Positions 1 to 10,489 of a stretch of DNA of 64,000 nt are shown one piece after another. A program made the position numbers and the translations under genes. The stretch comes from Diogma glabrata (Eukaryota; Arthropoda; Insecta; Diptera; Cylindrotomidae): NCBI GenBank assembly GCA_963693315.1, contig OY856188.1:99050915-99114914 (forward strand). Direction: 5' to 3'. Each line of letters opens with the position of its first letter. Positions within the stretch are counted from its first letter, which is position 1. The notes under the pieces are model-generated. The model was not told where the DNA came from, made no database searches, and saw nothing but the letters and a program-made list of their open reading frames with translations.

Positions 1-1468
1 AATATGTTTTAATTTTAACATACATTTAATATGTAAATTTATCTATAGCTTTAGAGACATTTACCTAATGGCTTTTGCTGACTGTAAAATTATACTGTTA
101 CATTTTTTTCAAACTTTTTATATATTACTAATAAAATAAGTTAAATTAAATGACATTAAAAAAAACTATAGAAGAATTTCCTTAAAAAAAAGTTTTCAAC
201 CACTTTATCTAGGAAGCACGGGCATCGGCTTCTGGTATTGAATATGTAAACCTTCTAGTATTGAATATGTAAACAAAAATATAATATAAATATATATTAA
301 TATCGTTCAAGTAACTTCGAATTTAAATATTGATTTGTTTAATTGTGTTTTCGGAATTGCAAAAAACGTTGTGTGCAAATCGTTGCACAAATTGATTTTT
401 TCCGCACTTGTCGTATATTTGCCCAACTCGGCTTCGCCTCGTTGGACGTAATTACGACGCGTGCGGAAAAAATCAACTTTCAGGACCTTGTGCAACTAGA
501 TACACAAAATACTATTGTCACATTATACATTAACTATTCATTTTTTCATGATAATTCCGAAAAGTGAAAAAAAAGTTTATCAAAGATAACTAAGCGAATA
601 ATTCGAAATTTGAATGAAAATCCAAGTATAAAATATAATCAACATTTAGGCAAACCCTCAAGAAAATTAAAATTATTAATTAAAAAAAAAACAAAACTAA
701 ATCTTAAAATTTCGGCTCCGAGGTGCATTAGTACCTGTCAATTGCCTTCTCCTTACAAAATTTCCTTCTCCCACGTGCTCCAGATTTCTCTGGTGAGCAC
801 ACGCAGACAGACAAACACTTTGTTTTATTATTATAGATATCCGAACTATTGCTTGTAATTCGCCTTTTGAATTAAGCAATGATAGAATGCTTTTGTTACC
901 TGATTTATTATGAAATAGGTTACAACCCTTCCTTCATTGTTAAAAAAGAAATAATGATAGTGTTCAGTCATGCAATATGATCAAAAATATCGCGATATTT
1001 TACATATTATATCAAACTGGACCGGAAAAAATAATTGATTATACGCCAAACTTTATAGATCAATTTTATTTAATTATAATTAAACTATACGAAATTTCCC
1101 GAGAATAATCCCGGGAATCGGGATTAGATTAAATAACTAATTTCCCGGGAAATCCCGGGATACAAACTCTATAATAATGATAATTTTTTTATAGGAATAT
1201 TTTCATTAGAGAATATGTTGTTAATTATACTATAGGTTAGGGCTATAGGTTAGAAAACAATACAATAATACCTACTATTATTATAAAAAAAACATACAAT
1301 TAAGACCGATATTAATAAATGGAAGAGAATAAATAAAATTATTAAAAAAATTGCTAACACAAAATATACGAAATTGGGTGAAAAGTTTTGATATGAGTTG
1401 GAAAATTTGGTTTTTCATATAAATAAAAATTCTGTTTATCATATATTATAATTTTGTTTGTCTTATAG
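1..1468. other. AT-rich intergenic stretch, no gene
   Basis: I see no supported gene. The stretch holds one foldback hairpin (369-507, listed separately) and a short GC-richer palindromic patch near 1095-1160 built from repeated CCCGGGA blocks. Short open frames here lie within the hairpin or are random. Confidence 0.6.
369..507. repeat. Foldback hairpin element, 139 bp
   Basis: The two halves are reverse complements with gaps. The strongest stem pairs 391-407 with 461-476, and the outer ends pair TTGTGTGCAA with TTGTGCAACTAGATACACAA. The core carries a GGCTTCGCC mini-hairpin with a TTCG loop. The same architecture, with similar outer and inner stem words, recurs at 4789-4908 and more loosely at 11003-11141. 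This suggests one family of hairpin MITEs. No coding capacity is seen. Confidence 0.7.
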
Positions 1469-1851
1469 AATAGTATATTTTCCTACAAGAGATGAAAACA
1501 TTATTTTTTCCGTGAGTATACATTTGTTCACGAGACGCGCTAGCGTCGAGTGAGACATGTTTACGAACCAAAAACGTTTTTATCTCGCGTAGGAAATACA
1601 TTTTTTTCTATGATAGTATATATATAATCGATATTTATTAGGAATTATAAAGTTAGAAATCGACAACATAACATTCAAAATTCATATTCTATTTTTTCAT
1701 AGTTGCGTTGTTTAAAAAACTTTGTAAAATTATATGAAAAACCATAGAAACTACAATTTGTTATTCTTTTTACACTAGTGGAAAACGAGCCCATTTCACA
1801 GGGCATTCAGCGTGATGAAAATAGACTTTCATATGCTGTCATAGAAAAAAT
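1469..1851 (+). repeat. Left arm of long inverted repeat pair (with 18517-18855)
   Basis: This arm reads as the reverse complement of 18517-18855 at an estimated 80-90% identity by eye. Both arms start AATAGTATATTTTC and share blocks such as TTTTTATCTCGCGTAGGAAA and GTTGCGTTGTTTAAAAAACT. The left arm has an extra palindromic insertion of about 70 bp near 1507-1575. Each arm also folds on itself near its outer end. The pair may be the termini of a 17.4-kb element holding the nuclease gene at 3926-12166. No target duplication is obvious. Confidence 0.7.
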
Positions 1852-2099
1852 CGGTTTTCAAGTTTGAGGTTTGGCAAATTTTTAATGTCCTTTGTTATAA
1901 ATTGAGAAACAGGTTTATTTATTTCATTTTACAGTTTGAAGGCTCAGACAGTCCTATGTTTGTCAAGGTTACCAACTGTTACACAACATAAACCCGAATC
2001 ATTTGGTTGCAAGCCCGAAGATTCCATTAATTTACCAATAATTCGACAAACCGCCTCAAAATAATTATAAAATGTGAAGGGCTTAAAACGTCCCACTTT

Positions 2100-2480
2100 A
2101 GTTTAGTATAGTTAGTCTCACTTAATAAGCCGGAAAATCTATAAAAGTGTTGGAACAACACCAATTTTAAAAATTGTTTTTTCCTGAATTCCTTATACCT
2201 TCAGGCACATTCATCAGCACTAACGCCTGCATTACCTAGAAAAATTACAAAATTTGGGAGTCTCTAATAGTAACAGTGATAAACATTTTTGAAAATTTTA
2301 AATTTCATGTTGCTGAATACGAATTTGAGGTCCAAAAGTTAGTGAAAGTGATTCCAACCCCTCAAAACCACCCCTTAGAAGTGGCTGTTATACAAAAAAA
2401 TATTTTGCATCGGAAATCGTCTCTCTGAGGTTTTCGGGGTCGCTCATCATGAATCCGAGTTCCAATTAAAAAAATTCTAT
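2100..2480 (-). repeat. Dispersed repeat, inverted copy of 15650-15960
   Basis: Words such as ACATTCATCAGCACTAAC, GTAACAGTGATAAA and GAGGTCCAAAAG recur in the reverse complement of 15650-15960 in the same order. The copies are diverged and gapped. They form an inner inverted pair inside the longer inverted repeats, but their distances from the outer arms differ, so they need not be part of the same terminus. Confidence 0.6.
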
Positions 2481-2789
2481 CGCCCAATGATGTGATCTTA
2501 TAATTTATAAAAATAGTTGACATCAATTGATATTATCTTCTTCATAGTAACTTTCATCTTGTTCAAATGTCATTTCAGCTGAGGGCAGTTCTTTTATTCG
2601 TATGCGATGCAAGACACCATACACTAATTTCCAATCCCAATCATATTGGATTTAATGTTGCGGTGCGTGACATTTCTGCATACGATCTTTATGAAACTTT
2701 GGCAAATGATCCAGGTTCTCTTGAAAATGGAAGATCTGGATTCATTTTAAAATTGGACAAAGTAGCGGGGAGTCTTCCAAACACCTCTA

Positions 2790-3320
2790 AGTTTAATTCT
2801 TCAATAACTTCTAATTCCGGCTTATGATCTTATTGAAACTTGCTATATAAGGTTTTAGTACTGATTCCAAATTTCTGCATACAAACTTCCAATTTGTCAC
2901 TTCCGGTTAAAAAGTTTTTTTTTCTGAAGTTTATCCCTACTGTAGCCTACAATTACCGACCGATATTCATGAAACGTTGGTAAAAGCTTTTAAGTAGCAT
3001 GAGAAACATTTTGGAGTACATTGGATAAAAGGTTGGGGGGTCCACCATACAAAAGGTATTTTTTTCACCATTTTTTATGTTTGTTGGGAGCATACAACAT
3101 TCGTTCGTGAATGAATTTTGATGACACTTTGGAAAAAGATGCAAATATGTATGACAAGGAGCTGAATAGTTTTCGAGCGATATTGAACAAAGTGGTGGGG
3201 GTCAGTTATGCATTCCAATTTCCGGTTTTTCGCATTCGTAGTAAAAATTTTTTTAACTTTTCTCGTAACAGAATTCATATTTTTTGGGGTACTACAGTTT
3301 TCTTGAATGTTTTTATAATT
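2790..3320 (+). repeat. Dispersed repeat module related to 13380-14480
   Basis: This stretch shares ordered phrases with 13380-14480, including GTCACTTCCGGTTAAAAAGT, GCATACAACATTCGTTCGT and TTGATGACACTTTGGAAAA. It is in the same orientation there; a diverged inverted copy lies at about 51420-51830. The short open frames inside it are not conserved between copies, so I treat it as a non-coding repeat family. Confidence 0.55.
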
Positions 3321-3654
3321 AGAACTACGCGAACTCTATAACATTAGTTAAACATTAATTAAAGTATTTGATGGATTTTGCTTTACATTATATCCAGAAC
3401 ACTTTGTTTCCAGACCTGTGGTGGTCAAGCGTCGCAATATTTTTTTTTTATTGATTTGATACTCTGTGTATTTTTTTTCAAAAACCTATTAATATGGTGC
3501 AGTTTTTCCTTAGCAGTCAAATTCTCATCTGATTAGTAATTTTTATCGTTGTGTAATTATAAAAAGCAATGTATTCCACATGTAAAAATTGATCAATATT
3601 CTCAAAGTTTTAAATCTAAATCAAACCGCGACATTACGTAAGTTTATTGAATCT

Positions 3655-3801
3655 GGTGGTTGTTTTGTAGTGTTGTCTCACTAGGTGAGATAAAAAGTGA
3701 GATAAAATATTTGTCTTTAATCAATTATATTAGATAAAAGAAATAATTTAAACATAATTTCTTTATCTCACCTAGTGAGATAACACTACAAAATAACCAC
3801 C
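3655..3801. mobile_element. MITE with about 40-bp terminal inverted repeats
   Basis: The ends GGTGGTTGTTTTGTAGTGTT at left and the complementary block at right pair over about 40 bp with only two or three mismatches. The whole unit is 147 bp with an AT-rich centre and no coding capacity. No clear target duplication is visible. It lies just upstream of the split nuclease gene. Confidence 0.8.
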
Positions 3802-3925
3802 TTGGAGTCTGGAGTATCTCGATTCAAAATATCAAAAACACTTTCCTTCCACGATTATATAATAATAATATAACCATAAAATACATACTTCAAAATCTTA
3901 GGTTTGGGGCCGCTGAAAGATTACT

Positions 3926-4622
3926 ACCAACTTGCGGGACCCAATTAGAACACACTTCGTCATAGATAGAGGGTTTTTGCTCCATAAAAATATATGGATG
4001 CTTGGCCAAGATTTTCCCACAATACTGGGAAGTTATGTAAAATATATTATAAAAAATTATATCCGAAATGTTACTGTAGTTTTCGATGGGTACGGAAGTG
4101 TGACGACCAAAGAAGCAGAGAGGAATCGACGCGCAACACTTATAGTCTCAGCTCAAATACACTTCAATGAAACTATGCCTTTAAAAATAGCGCAAGAAAA
4201 GTTCTTTTTTGTATACGCTCCCAAAAATAGCTATTTTACGGACTCATTTCAGTCCGTAATTTTCGGACGGAATATCTTAGTATAAAATTCAAGGCTTTTT
4301 TTTTCCATTCGATTAATAATTATTATGGTTTCGAATATTTCGCTGGTATCTAATGGATTAGGTACTCTGGAAAATTTTGGAGAGCTATTACAAAAAAATA
4401 TTGTTTGCATCACGTACCTAAATAAGGTTCTTTAGGTACTTGATACAAAAATAGCTATAATGAGCTCTGAAAATAAAAATAATTTTATTAGAATTTTGCG
4501 CTCAAAATTGACTGAAGAAAGAACCAATTCTATTCAATATATCGCTGACGCTGACAGAACGATAGTCACCACTGCAATAGACAGCGGAAGATACTGACAT
4601 CGTAGTATTAGTAGCTGTCTTA
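3926..4622 (+). pseudogene. FEN1/XPG-like (PIN-like) nuclease gene of a transposon, 5' half
   Basis: Translation shows the acidic landmarks of a FEN1/XPG-type nuclease. These are FVIDRGFLLH near the start, VVFDGYG followed by a KEAERNRR basic stretch (compare the FEN1 VFDG motif), a D-rich IADADRTIV segment, and EDTDIVVLVAVLT at the end (the D-x-D pair). Related multi-copy insect proteins of unknown function share this layout. The gene is broken: a small insertion lies at 4235-4445, frameshifts fall near 4205 and 4590, and the reading stops at 4623 where a gypsy element has entered. The other half resumes in the same codon at 11386. No initiator ATG is clear; the open frame runs from about 3926. 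Nuclease activity is inferred from motif layout only, and a role in transposition is unproven. Confidence 0.65.
4222..4458. mobile_element. Small insertion with 13-bp direct repeats inside the nuclease gene
   Basis: CAAAAATAGCTAT occurs at 4222-4234 and again at 4446-4458. The 211 bp between are absent from the expected coding sequence, because nuclease coding resumes after the second copy. A 13-bp duplication suits target-primed insertion of a SINE or a truncated LINE. The insert itself is not recognisable. Confidence 0.6.
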
Positions 4623-4626
4623 ACTC

Positions 4627-4784
4627 TGATGAACTCCGTAAATAGAAGTCGCACTTGCACTTTTGATATAATTTTTAATTACAATTAACTAAATATCTTA
4701 ACAGAGATTGTTTTTGTTATTTTTAATAAATTATAAAATACTACAGCACACAATTTATTGTCTTTGCAGACTAGAATTGCAAAA
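4627..4784 (-). repeat. 3' LTR of CsRn1-like element, first part
   Basis: This part is nearly identical to 10490-10650, starting TGATGAACTCCGTAAATAGA. It is cut after AATTGCAAAA by the Crypton-like insertion and resumes at 6528-6596 (CTATATTTTTGAACGATG). The rest of the LTR, corresponding to 10715-11381, is absent on this side, so a deletion removed it together with the pol-LTR junction. Confidence 0.75.
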
Positions 4785-4788
4785 TAGT

Positions 4789-4908
4789 AGTTTGTGCTAC
4801 AAGTTTTGTAATGACGATTTTTTCAGCACTAGTCCTAAGTTTTCAATTGAAAATTAGGACGTGTGCTGAAAAAATTTCGTTTCAACGAGTTGCACACAAC
4901 GTTTTCTG
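4789..4908. repeat. Foldback hairpin element, about 120 bp
   Basis: TTTTTTCAGCAC at left pairs with GTGCTGAAAAAA at right, and an inner stem TAAGTTTTCAATTGAAAATTA closes the fold. The outer ends GTTTGTGCTAC and GTTGCACACAAC also pair. The architecture matches the hairpin at 369-507. Confidence 0.7.
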
Positions 4909-5103
4909 CACATGAGTCTTGAGTACCACAATAGACAAAAAATAAAAAAAAATTACAAAAAATCACTACAAAAAAACTACGCGAAGAATTGATCGATCAA
5001 CAATGCCTTAACAATATGCAAGTTGTATTATATGCAAGAAAAAAACGTCATTTGTTCTTGATTGTTCTCACACTACAAACGTGTTTTCATTTCGCGCGTA
5101 TTT

Positions 5104-6319
5104 TATTGAGAAACTGCAAAAAATGAGCTCTGGGGAGGATTCCGATTTGGAAGGAGCAGCAGAAAGAGCTTTGCAAGGTTTATTGGCTGTAATATCGAAA
5201 GAAAAATACGAAAAAACATATCGATCGTTCAAACAATGGTGCAGTGAAAAAAAATTAAAGTGATTGACGAAAATAAGTTGTTTGCTTATTTCGATACCGA
5301 GATGAAACAATTCCAATCGTCAACTACATGGAGCATTTACTCAATGTTAAAATCCACGTTGAACGTGAAGGACAACATCGATATCAAAAATTCAACAATT
5401 TGCGAGCTCCTTTGAAGCGTAAAAATGACAATTATTTTGGGATGAAATCAAAAATCTTCACCATTGAAGAAATCTACAAATTCCTGAAGGACGCTCCCGA
5501 CGATGTTTATCTGGCTACGAAGGTAAAATTTACTGATAATTTTTTTGTTTCATTTTCCTAACCTCACAATTTTAAGGTGGCCCATTGTCGGTGTCTATGA
5601 TACTTGTCGACGAAGCGAATTGTTGAATTTGAACGCAAAGGATATCGAATACATGGACAATGGCATTAAAATTACCGTACCGAAAACGAAAACCAAAATC
5701 ATTCGATAATTTGTTATGAACGAAGGAAGCGATCGGGACGTAAATTTTGTTGACATTTTCAAGATGTATTCAGGACTACGTCCTCATGGCGTTATCACCG
5801 ATTCTTTTTGGGTTTTCGTAAAGGCAAATGCATCAAACAGCCGATCGGCATTAACACGATTGGAGGCTATCCGAAAACAATTGCAATTTTCTTGAATCTT
5901 TCGTTACCGGGTGAGGACACCGGTCATTGCTTCCGTCGATTGTCTGCATCCTTGTTGGCAGATTCGGGTGTGAATTTAACTACAATTAAGCAACATGGTG
6001 GTTGGGAGTCTGATAAGGTTACAGAAAAATACATTCAACATTCGCTCAACAATAAACGTAAAATTGCTGACAGCATCATGGGTTCGAAAATTGTTAGAGC
6101 TGATAACGTTTAAACGACCTCATCAACCACTGCTCAATACAGTGAATCAATCAATAAAAATGGCAATGTTTCAGCCGGTACAACTGTTACAATAATTTTG
6201 AGTCCAACAAGCCGAACAAACTTGAAAGTGGTTGGAGAGCCTTTGCCACAACCACCGATTCCTGGAGGATATTCATTCAATAACTTACATAATTGCTCTT
6301 TCTACTTTGGTCAAAAGTA
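5104..6319 (+). pseudogene. Crypton-type tyrosine recombinase (broken)
   Basis: The first ATG used is MSSGEDSDLEG. An N-terminal SAM-like segment ends in YEKTYRSFKQWCSEKK. The catalytic domain shows box I CRRSELLNL (Arg), box II HCFRRLSASLLADSG (H-x-x-R), HGGW, and a tyrosine in KYIQHS that fits the nucleophile. A tail with NNLHNCSFYFG resembles the Asn/Cys-rich tail of insect Crypton proteins. A likely 54-bp GT-AG intron at 5523-5576 separates TKV from the Arg box. The copy is dead: an A-run indel lies near 5255, frame changes fall near 5410 and 5580, stops occur at 5707 and 6111, and another frame change precedes 5808. Such enzymes cut and rejoin DNA through a 3'-phosphotyrosine. Confidence 0.8.
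5523..5576 (+). other. Probable spliceosomal intron in the recombinase gene
   Basis: The segment starts GTAAAA and ends TTTTAAG, is 54 bp, and contains a pyrimidine-rich tract. Removing it brings the TK|V coding sequence next to the Arg-box exon, apart from one extra C at about 5580-5582. The size suits a small insect intron. Confidence 0.6.
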
Positions 6320-6596
6320 ATGTTTTCATTCATTTCTACTACATTAATAAAAATGTTTACGAACACAAACGCACCGTTTCGTCTTTTAAATTGGCAGCAG
6401 TGTGAAAATGAAAAAGCAGCGCGGAAATGAAAAAGCAGTGCTGAAATGAAAAATCAGTGTGGAAATAACTCACTTTTCCGCACTCAAACGAGTTTTGATA
6501 TATGTCGTATTGTGGTACTTGAGTGCAGAAACTTTGTTGGACTATATTTTTGAACGATGTTTTAATTGTTAAGTATCGAAAAGAAGTGAAGTTTTT

Positions 6597-9230
6597 TTTA
6601 TCAAACTTATAGTCCTGTCCAAACCTGTATGGACCTTCATATGGGGTTTGTAGGCCAGTGCGTATCCTATCAACCCTAACGAAAACGTAGTCGCAGTTTT
6701 CTAGCTACTTCGGAACAAAAATGTCGTTTTGTTTATTTTGTCGTGTAGCTGTTGGAATTAGATTGTGCATTGTATTTCGAAGTTGATCAATAACCGTATC
6801 ATTAGTAGCAAGTTGTGAAAGAGGATTTTCCACGAAGAATGCACCGAGCAGTTTGAGTGTTTGTCCGTAGACAAGTTCTGCGGGTGAACACTTCAGATCT
6901 TCCTTCACTGTAGCTCGAATACCTAGAAGAATGATTGGTACTTCGGAGCTCCACTGAGTAGTGTTGCCTCTGGCCATAAGTACAGCTTTAAGCTGTCGAT
7001 GAAAACATTCTACCATTCCGCCCGCTTGTGGGTGGTACGTATCCAATGGCCGTTGTACGTATCCAATGTGAGCCTAAAAGTTTTGTTAACTCGGAGAAAA
7101 GTTTTGACTCGAATTGTGTTCCCTGATCAGTTGTGATGTGCAGTGCAACACCAAATCGTTATACGTAATTGTTGACAAATGTCGTGGCTATGGGAGCAGC
7201 GGACATGTCGGACATAGTAAAAGCTTCTGGCCATCGAGTGAATCGATCAACGCAAGTTAAAATATAAGAACATCCATTAGAAGGAGGAAGCGGTCCTACG
7301 ATATCTATATGGATGTGTTCGAATCGATATTGTGGAATTTCGAATTGTCCAGTTGGACTTTTGGTATGCCGTTGGACCTTAGAGCGTTGGCAAGATAAAC
7401 AAGATTTTGTCCAGTGATTAATATCTTTATTTATACTGGGCGAAAAATATCGAGCTGTAATATTTACGTGTACCGTTGACACCAGAATGTGACAAGTTGT
7501 GTAAAGTGTTAAAAACAGTTTTTCGTAATGGTTCTGCGATGTATGGGCGATTGTTACCCGTTGATATTTTGCAGACTATTTCAAATCCTGGAAGCTTAAA
7601 AAGCTCTAGTTTCATTGATGAACTAGTGTGACATAGGGAACCAGAAAGTAAATTCTGCAGTTCTAAGACTGCTTTTTGCGCAGCGATGATAGCATCGTAG
7701 TTGAAGTGAGTCTCAACTAATGCAGTTTCGTTTTCGGATGCACGAGATAATGCATCCGCGACTGTGTTGTCTTTACCTTGCACATGCTGGATATCGGTAG
7801 TAAATTGACTAATCAAATCTAAATGGCGAGATTGCCTAGGATTTCGTTCGGTTTTAGATTGTATTGCGCGTATGAGAGGCTTGTGGTCAGTGTAAATTGT
7901 GAATTCATGACGCTCGCCAAAATACCTGAAGTGTTTTATAGCTAGGTAAATTGTGAGTAGCTCTCGATCGAAAGCGGAATACTTAATTTCAGCGTCAGAA
8001 TGTTTCTTTGAGAAAAATCTCAGTGGCTCCCAACAATCGTTGTTACGTTGTTGTAACACTGCTCCGACAGCAATGTTCGATGCATCCGTAGTGATACTGT
8101 ATGCAGAATCGTTGCTCTTGATGTGAACGCCAAACTCGCTAAGTTTCTGGAATAGTTGTTCCAGATGAAGTTTGTGTTGTTCCTCATTTTTCGATGCCAC
8201 TCAGATATCGTCGATGTAGACAAATACGAAGTCTAAATTTCGAACGATTTCGTTTATGAAACGCTGAAACTTTTGTGCAGCATTACGTAAGCCGAATGGC
8301 ATTCGAGTGAATTCGAAGAGGCCAAATGGAGTGGTAATTGCAGTTTTGTGAATATCTTCATGCGCAACAGGAATGAGATGATAAGCTCTAACAAGGTCTA
8401 TTTTTGAAAAGATGTTGCAACCATACAAATTCATCGAAAAATTTTGTATGTGCGGTATCGGATAGCGATCAGGAATCGTGACCGCGTTTAATCTGCAATA
8501 ATCTCTACATGGTCTCCAGTCGAGATCTTTCTTTTGAACCATGTGAATCGGACAAGATACAGAGGAAGAAGAAATACGACAAATTCCAAGTTCAACCATA
8601 TGTTGAAATTCAGTGAACGCAGCTTTTTGTGGAATTAGATCTAGCCGCCGTGGTCTTGAAACAGGCAAGTGCCCAGTGGTAACAATGTGATGTACCACGT
8701 TATGTTTGACCGGTAAATTGTAGTTTGGCTGTGCTGTTATAGGGTAGGAAACTTCTTTAGTAGCAGGCCGTAATCGTTGTCGATCGTGAAATGAATGGGA
8801 GTAGGCGTATCTACGCTAACCATTGTGCCATTGATTGACAGCTGGGTAGCTGAATCAATTAGCCGTTTTCGCTGAAGATCGACCAGTAGGCCAAATTTAC
8901 TGAGAAAATCAGCGCCAATGATTGGACGATTCACTTGCGCTAGTACGAAAGCGTGTGTGAATGTTCGTTTAAGCCCAATGTCTACCTGTAGGAATTTTGT
9001 TCCGTAGGTATTGTGCCATTGGCAGCTGATAAGGATAAATCGGATTGTTTAGAGCTTTTTAAAATTGAAGTACAAAGGTTGACTGGGAGCACCAAAAGGT
9101 CTGCTCCCGTATCTATTAAAAAGGTCTGTCGAATTATTCTATCGATATGAATAGACGGCTGGAATGTTTGGTGTTGACCACAGCCGTCTCGAGCTATAGT
9201 AGTTTTTTGGAATACATAATGGGGCTAAAT
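6597..9230 (-). pseudogene. Broken pol of CsRn1-like gypsy element
   Basis: Read right to left, the order is protease (IDTGAD near 9100; a second segment starting RPIIGADFLSKFG near 8934), reverse transcriptase ([17 protein letters not shown] to FVYIDDI, 8698-8204), RNase H (ITTDASNIAVGAVLQ), and integrase. The integrase shows a zinc-finger region (SHSG...CLSCQRSK), a core with HIDIVGPLPPS, and FHPQA-type [16 protein letters not shown] near 7040. The C-terminal segment CDYVFVRVD runs to about 6640. About 100 residues between the RT palm and RNase H are missing near 8115-8125, where FGVHIK joins directly to SNDSAYSI. Several frameshifts also occur (8200, 7440, 7160, 7050). Confidence 0.85.
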
Positions 9231-9500
9231 CTATAGTAGCTTTGGATGAAGACTGAACAAATGAGCAAGAAGATCTACATTTACGTGCCGTTGTTCCAAA
9301 CGTTCGATGGTAATAACATATGCCATTTCTGTTCTTAGAACTACTTCTTAGAACTACTTCTTAGAACTAGAACTACTTCTCTACTTCGCGATCTACCGCG
9401 AAAACTCGAGTGCCTTGACCTATACCTCGAGGTTCGATCGACGAAACCGAATTAATTGCTCAATGTGCTCTATTCGTTTTAGACGGTCTTCCATTGTTGA
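9231..9500 (-). pseudogene. Gag remnant of CsRn1-like element
   Basis: A short coiled stretch (MEDRLKRIEHIEQ near 9490) is followed by an Arg/Ser-rich segment with a tandem CTTAGAACTA duplication (9335-9385). Next comes a zinc finger C-x2-H-x9-C-x3-C (CYYHRTFGTTARKCRSSC near 9318-9265). This unusual spacing, rather than CCHC, is what points to the CsRn1 clade. The capsid domain upstream is missing. Confidence 0.65.
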
Positions 9501-10470
9501 TTTTGATAATAAGATTTATAAAAACAATAATCACTGTTTAAAACAAGAAGTGAACTCGTTTAAAAAAACGAAAAATCGAATTGCAAGAAAATAAAAAATC
9601 TTCGTTGAAAATTTTATGCGACAAGGCTTTCTTGTTAAAACACACGATAATCACGTTAATATGTATCAATTATATGTTCAAAAATATGTAAATAAAGTGA
9701 GATATATAATATGAAGAAAAAAATATTTTATATAAACTTCAAATTAATAAATAATTAAAGCTATTTTCCCAACACGATAATTTACTATGGATTCGAAAAA
9801 TGAATGAAATGAAATTTAATTATCAAAACAATGAATTAAAGTTAATTATAAAATGAATCAAAGTTAAAATTACGTTAAATTATTTCAATCAATTAAAATC
9901 TTCAAAGTTATTATAACCAGCAAAAAAAATAAATGTTTTTAATAAGAAAAAATGTTTATCTGTATAGGTCCAACGGTGGTTGACAAAGATGAGACGTCAA
10001 TGTTTATAATTATTATGATTGATGAAGTAATACTTGTATTGATCCAACGATGGCGTTAATGATTTGAAATTTTTTTGATTCGATGAAAAAAAAAAAATTT
10101 TAGCATAAGCAATGTTTGATTCTATTCAGATTACAGTTGATTTTTTTAAAATTCTGTTGCATTTACAATTTTAATATGTCCAATTTCTTTTGTAATCTAA
10201 GTGATCCGTCATACGATTTATAGTTTTTAAATGATGATGCTGTATCCGTTTTAAATTACGGGGCATAAATCTTGCTGTAGTTGTCAGCGATTAAGTTTCT
10301 AGATTTTTGTTTATAATTTGCGGCACCGAAAATGATAAAACTTTTTAAAGAACACACACTGTACTTTAATATCGTAAAAATACGTACCTCAAAGCCTGGT
10401 ACACAAATGTACCAGGCTGTCCAACAAATATACATACTTGTAATTATGTGTTGCTTACATACGGTAAAAA
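9501..10470. other. Internal leader of the gypsy element, no gene seen
   Basis: This is very AT-rich sequence between the gag remnant and the primer binding site. The expected capsid coding region is not here, so it was deleted or has decayed. The 76-codon minus-strand frame at 10256-10486 shows no recognisable motif. Confidence 0.5.
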
Positions 10471-10489
10471 CCGTTATCGGCGTCACCCA
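10471..10489 (-). promoter_or_regulatory. Probable primer binding site of CsRn1-like element
   Basis: In element orientation, the LTR end ...GTTCATCA is followed directly by TGGGTGACGCCGATAACGG. This begins with TGG as expected for pairing to a tRNA CCA end. It is similar but not identical to the complement of a tRNA-Trp 3' end, the primer reported for CsRn1 relatives. Confidence 0.45.

Larger units (their letters stand above)
4785..6527 (+). mobile_element. Crypton-like element inserted in the gypsy LTR
   Basis: Comparison with the uninterrupted LTR copy at 10640-10665 defines this 1.74-kb insertion. It starts with a foldback hairpin (4789-4908), followed by one arm of an inverted repeat (4903-4934) that pairs with 6504-6532. 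Both arms contain TTTCTGCAC...TACCACAATA. The tyrosine-recombinase pseudogene lies between them. Inverted repeats are not typical of Cryptons, so the repeat may come from a carrier element. Confidence 0.7.
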
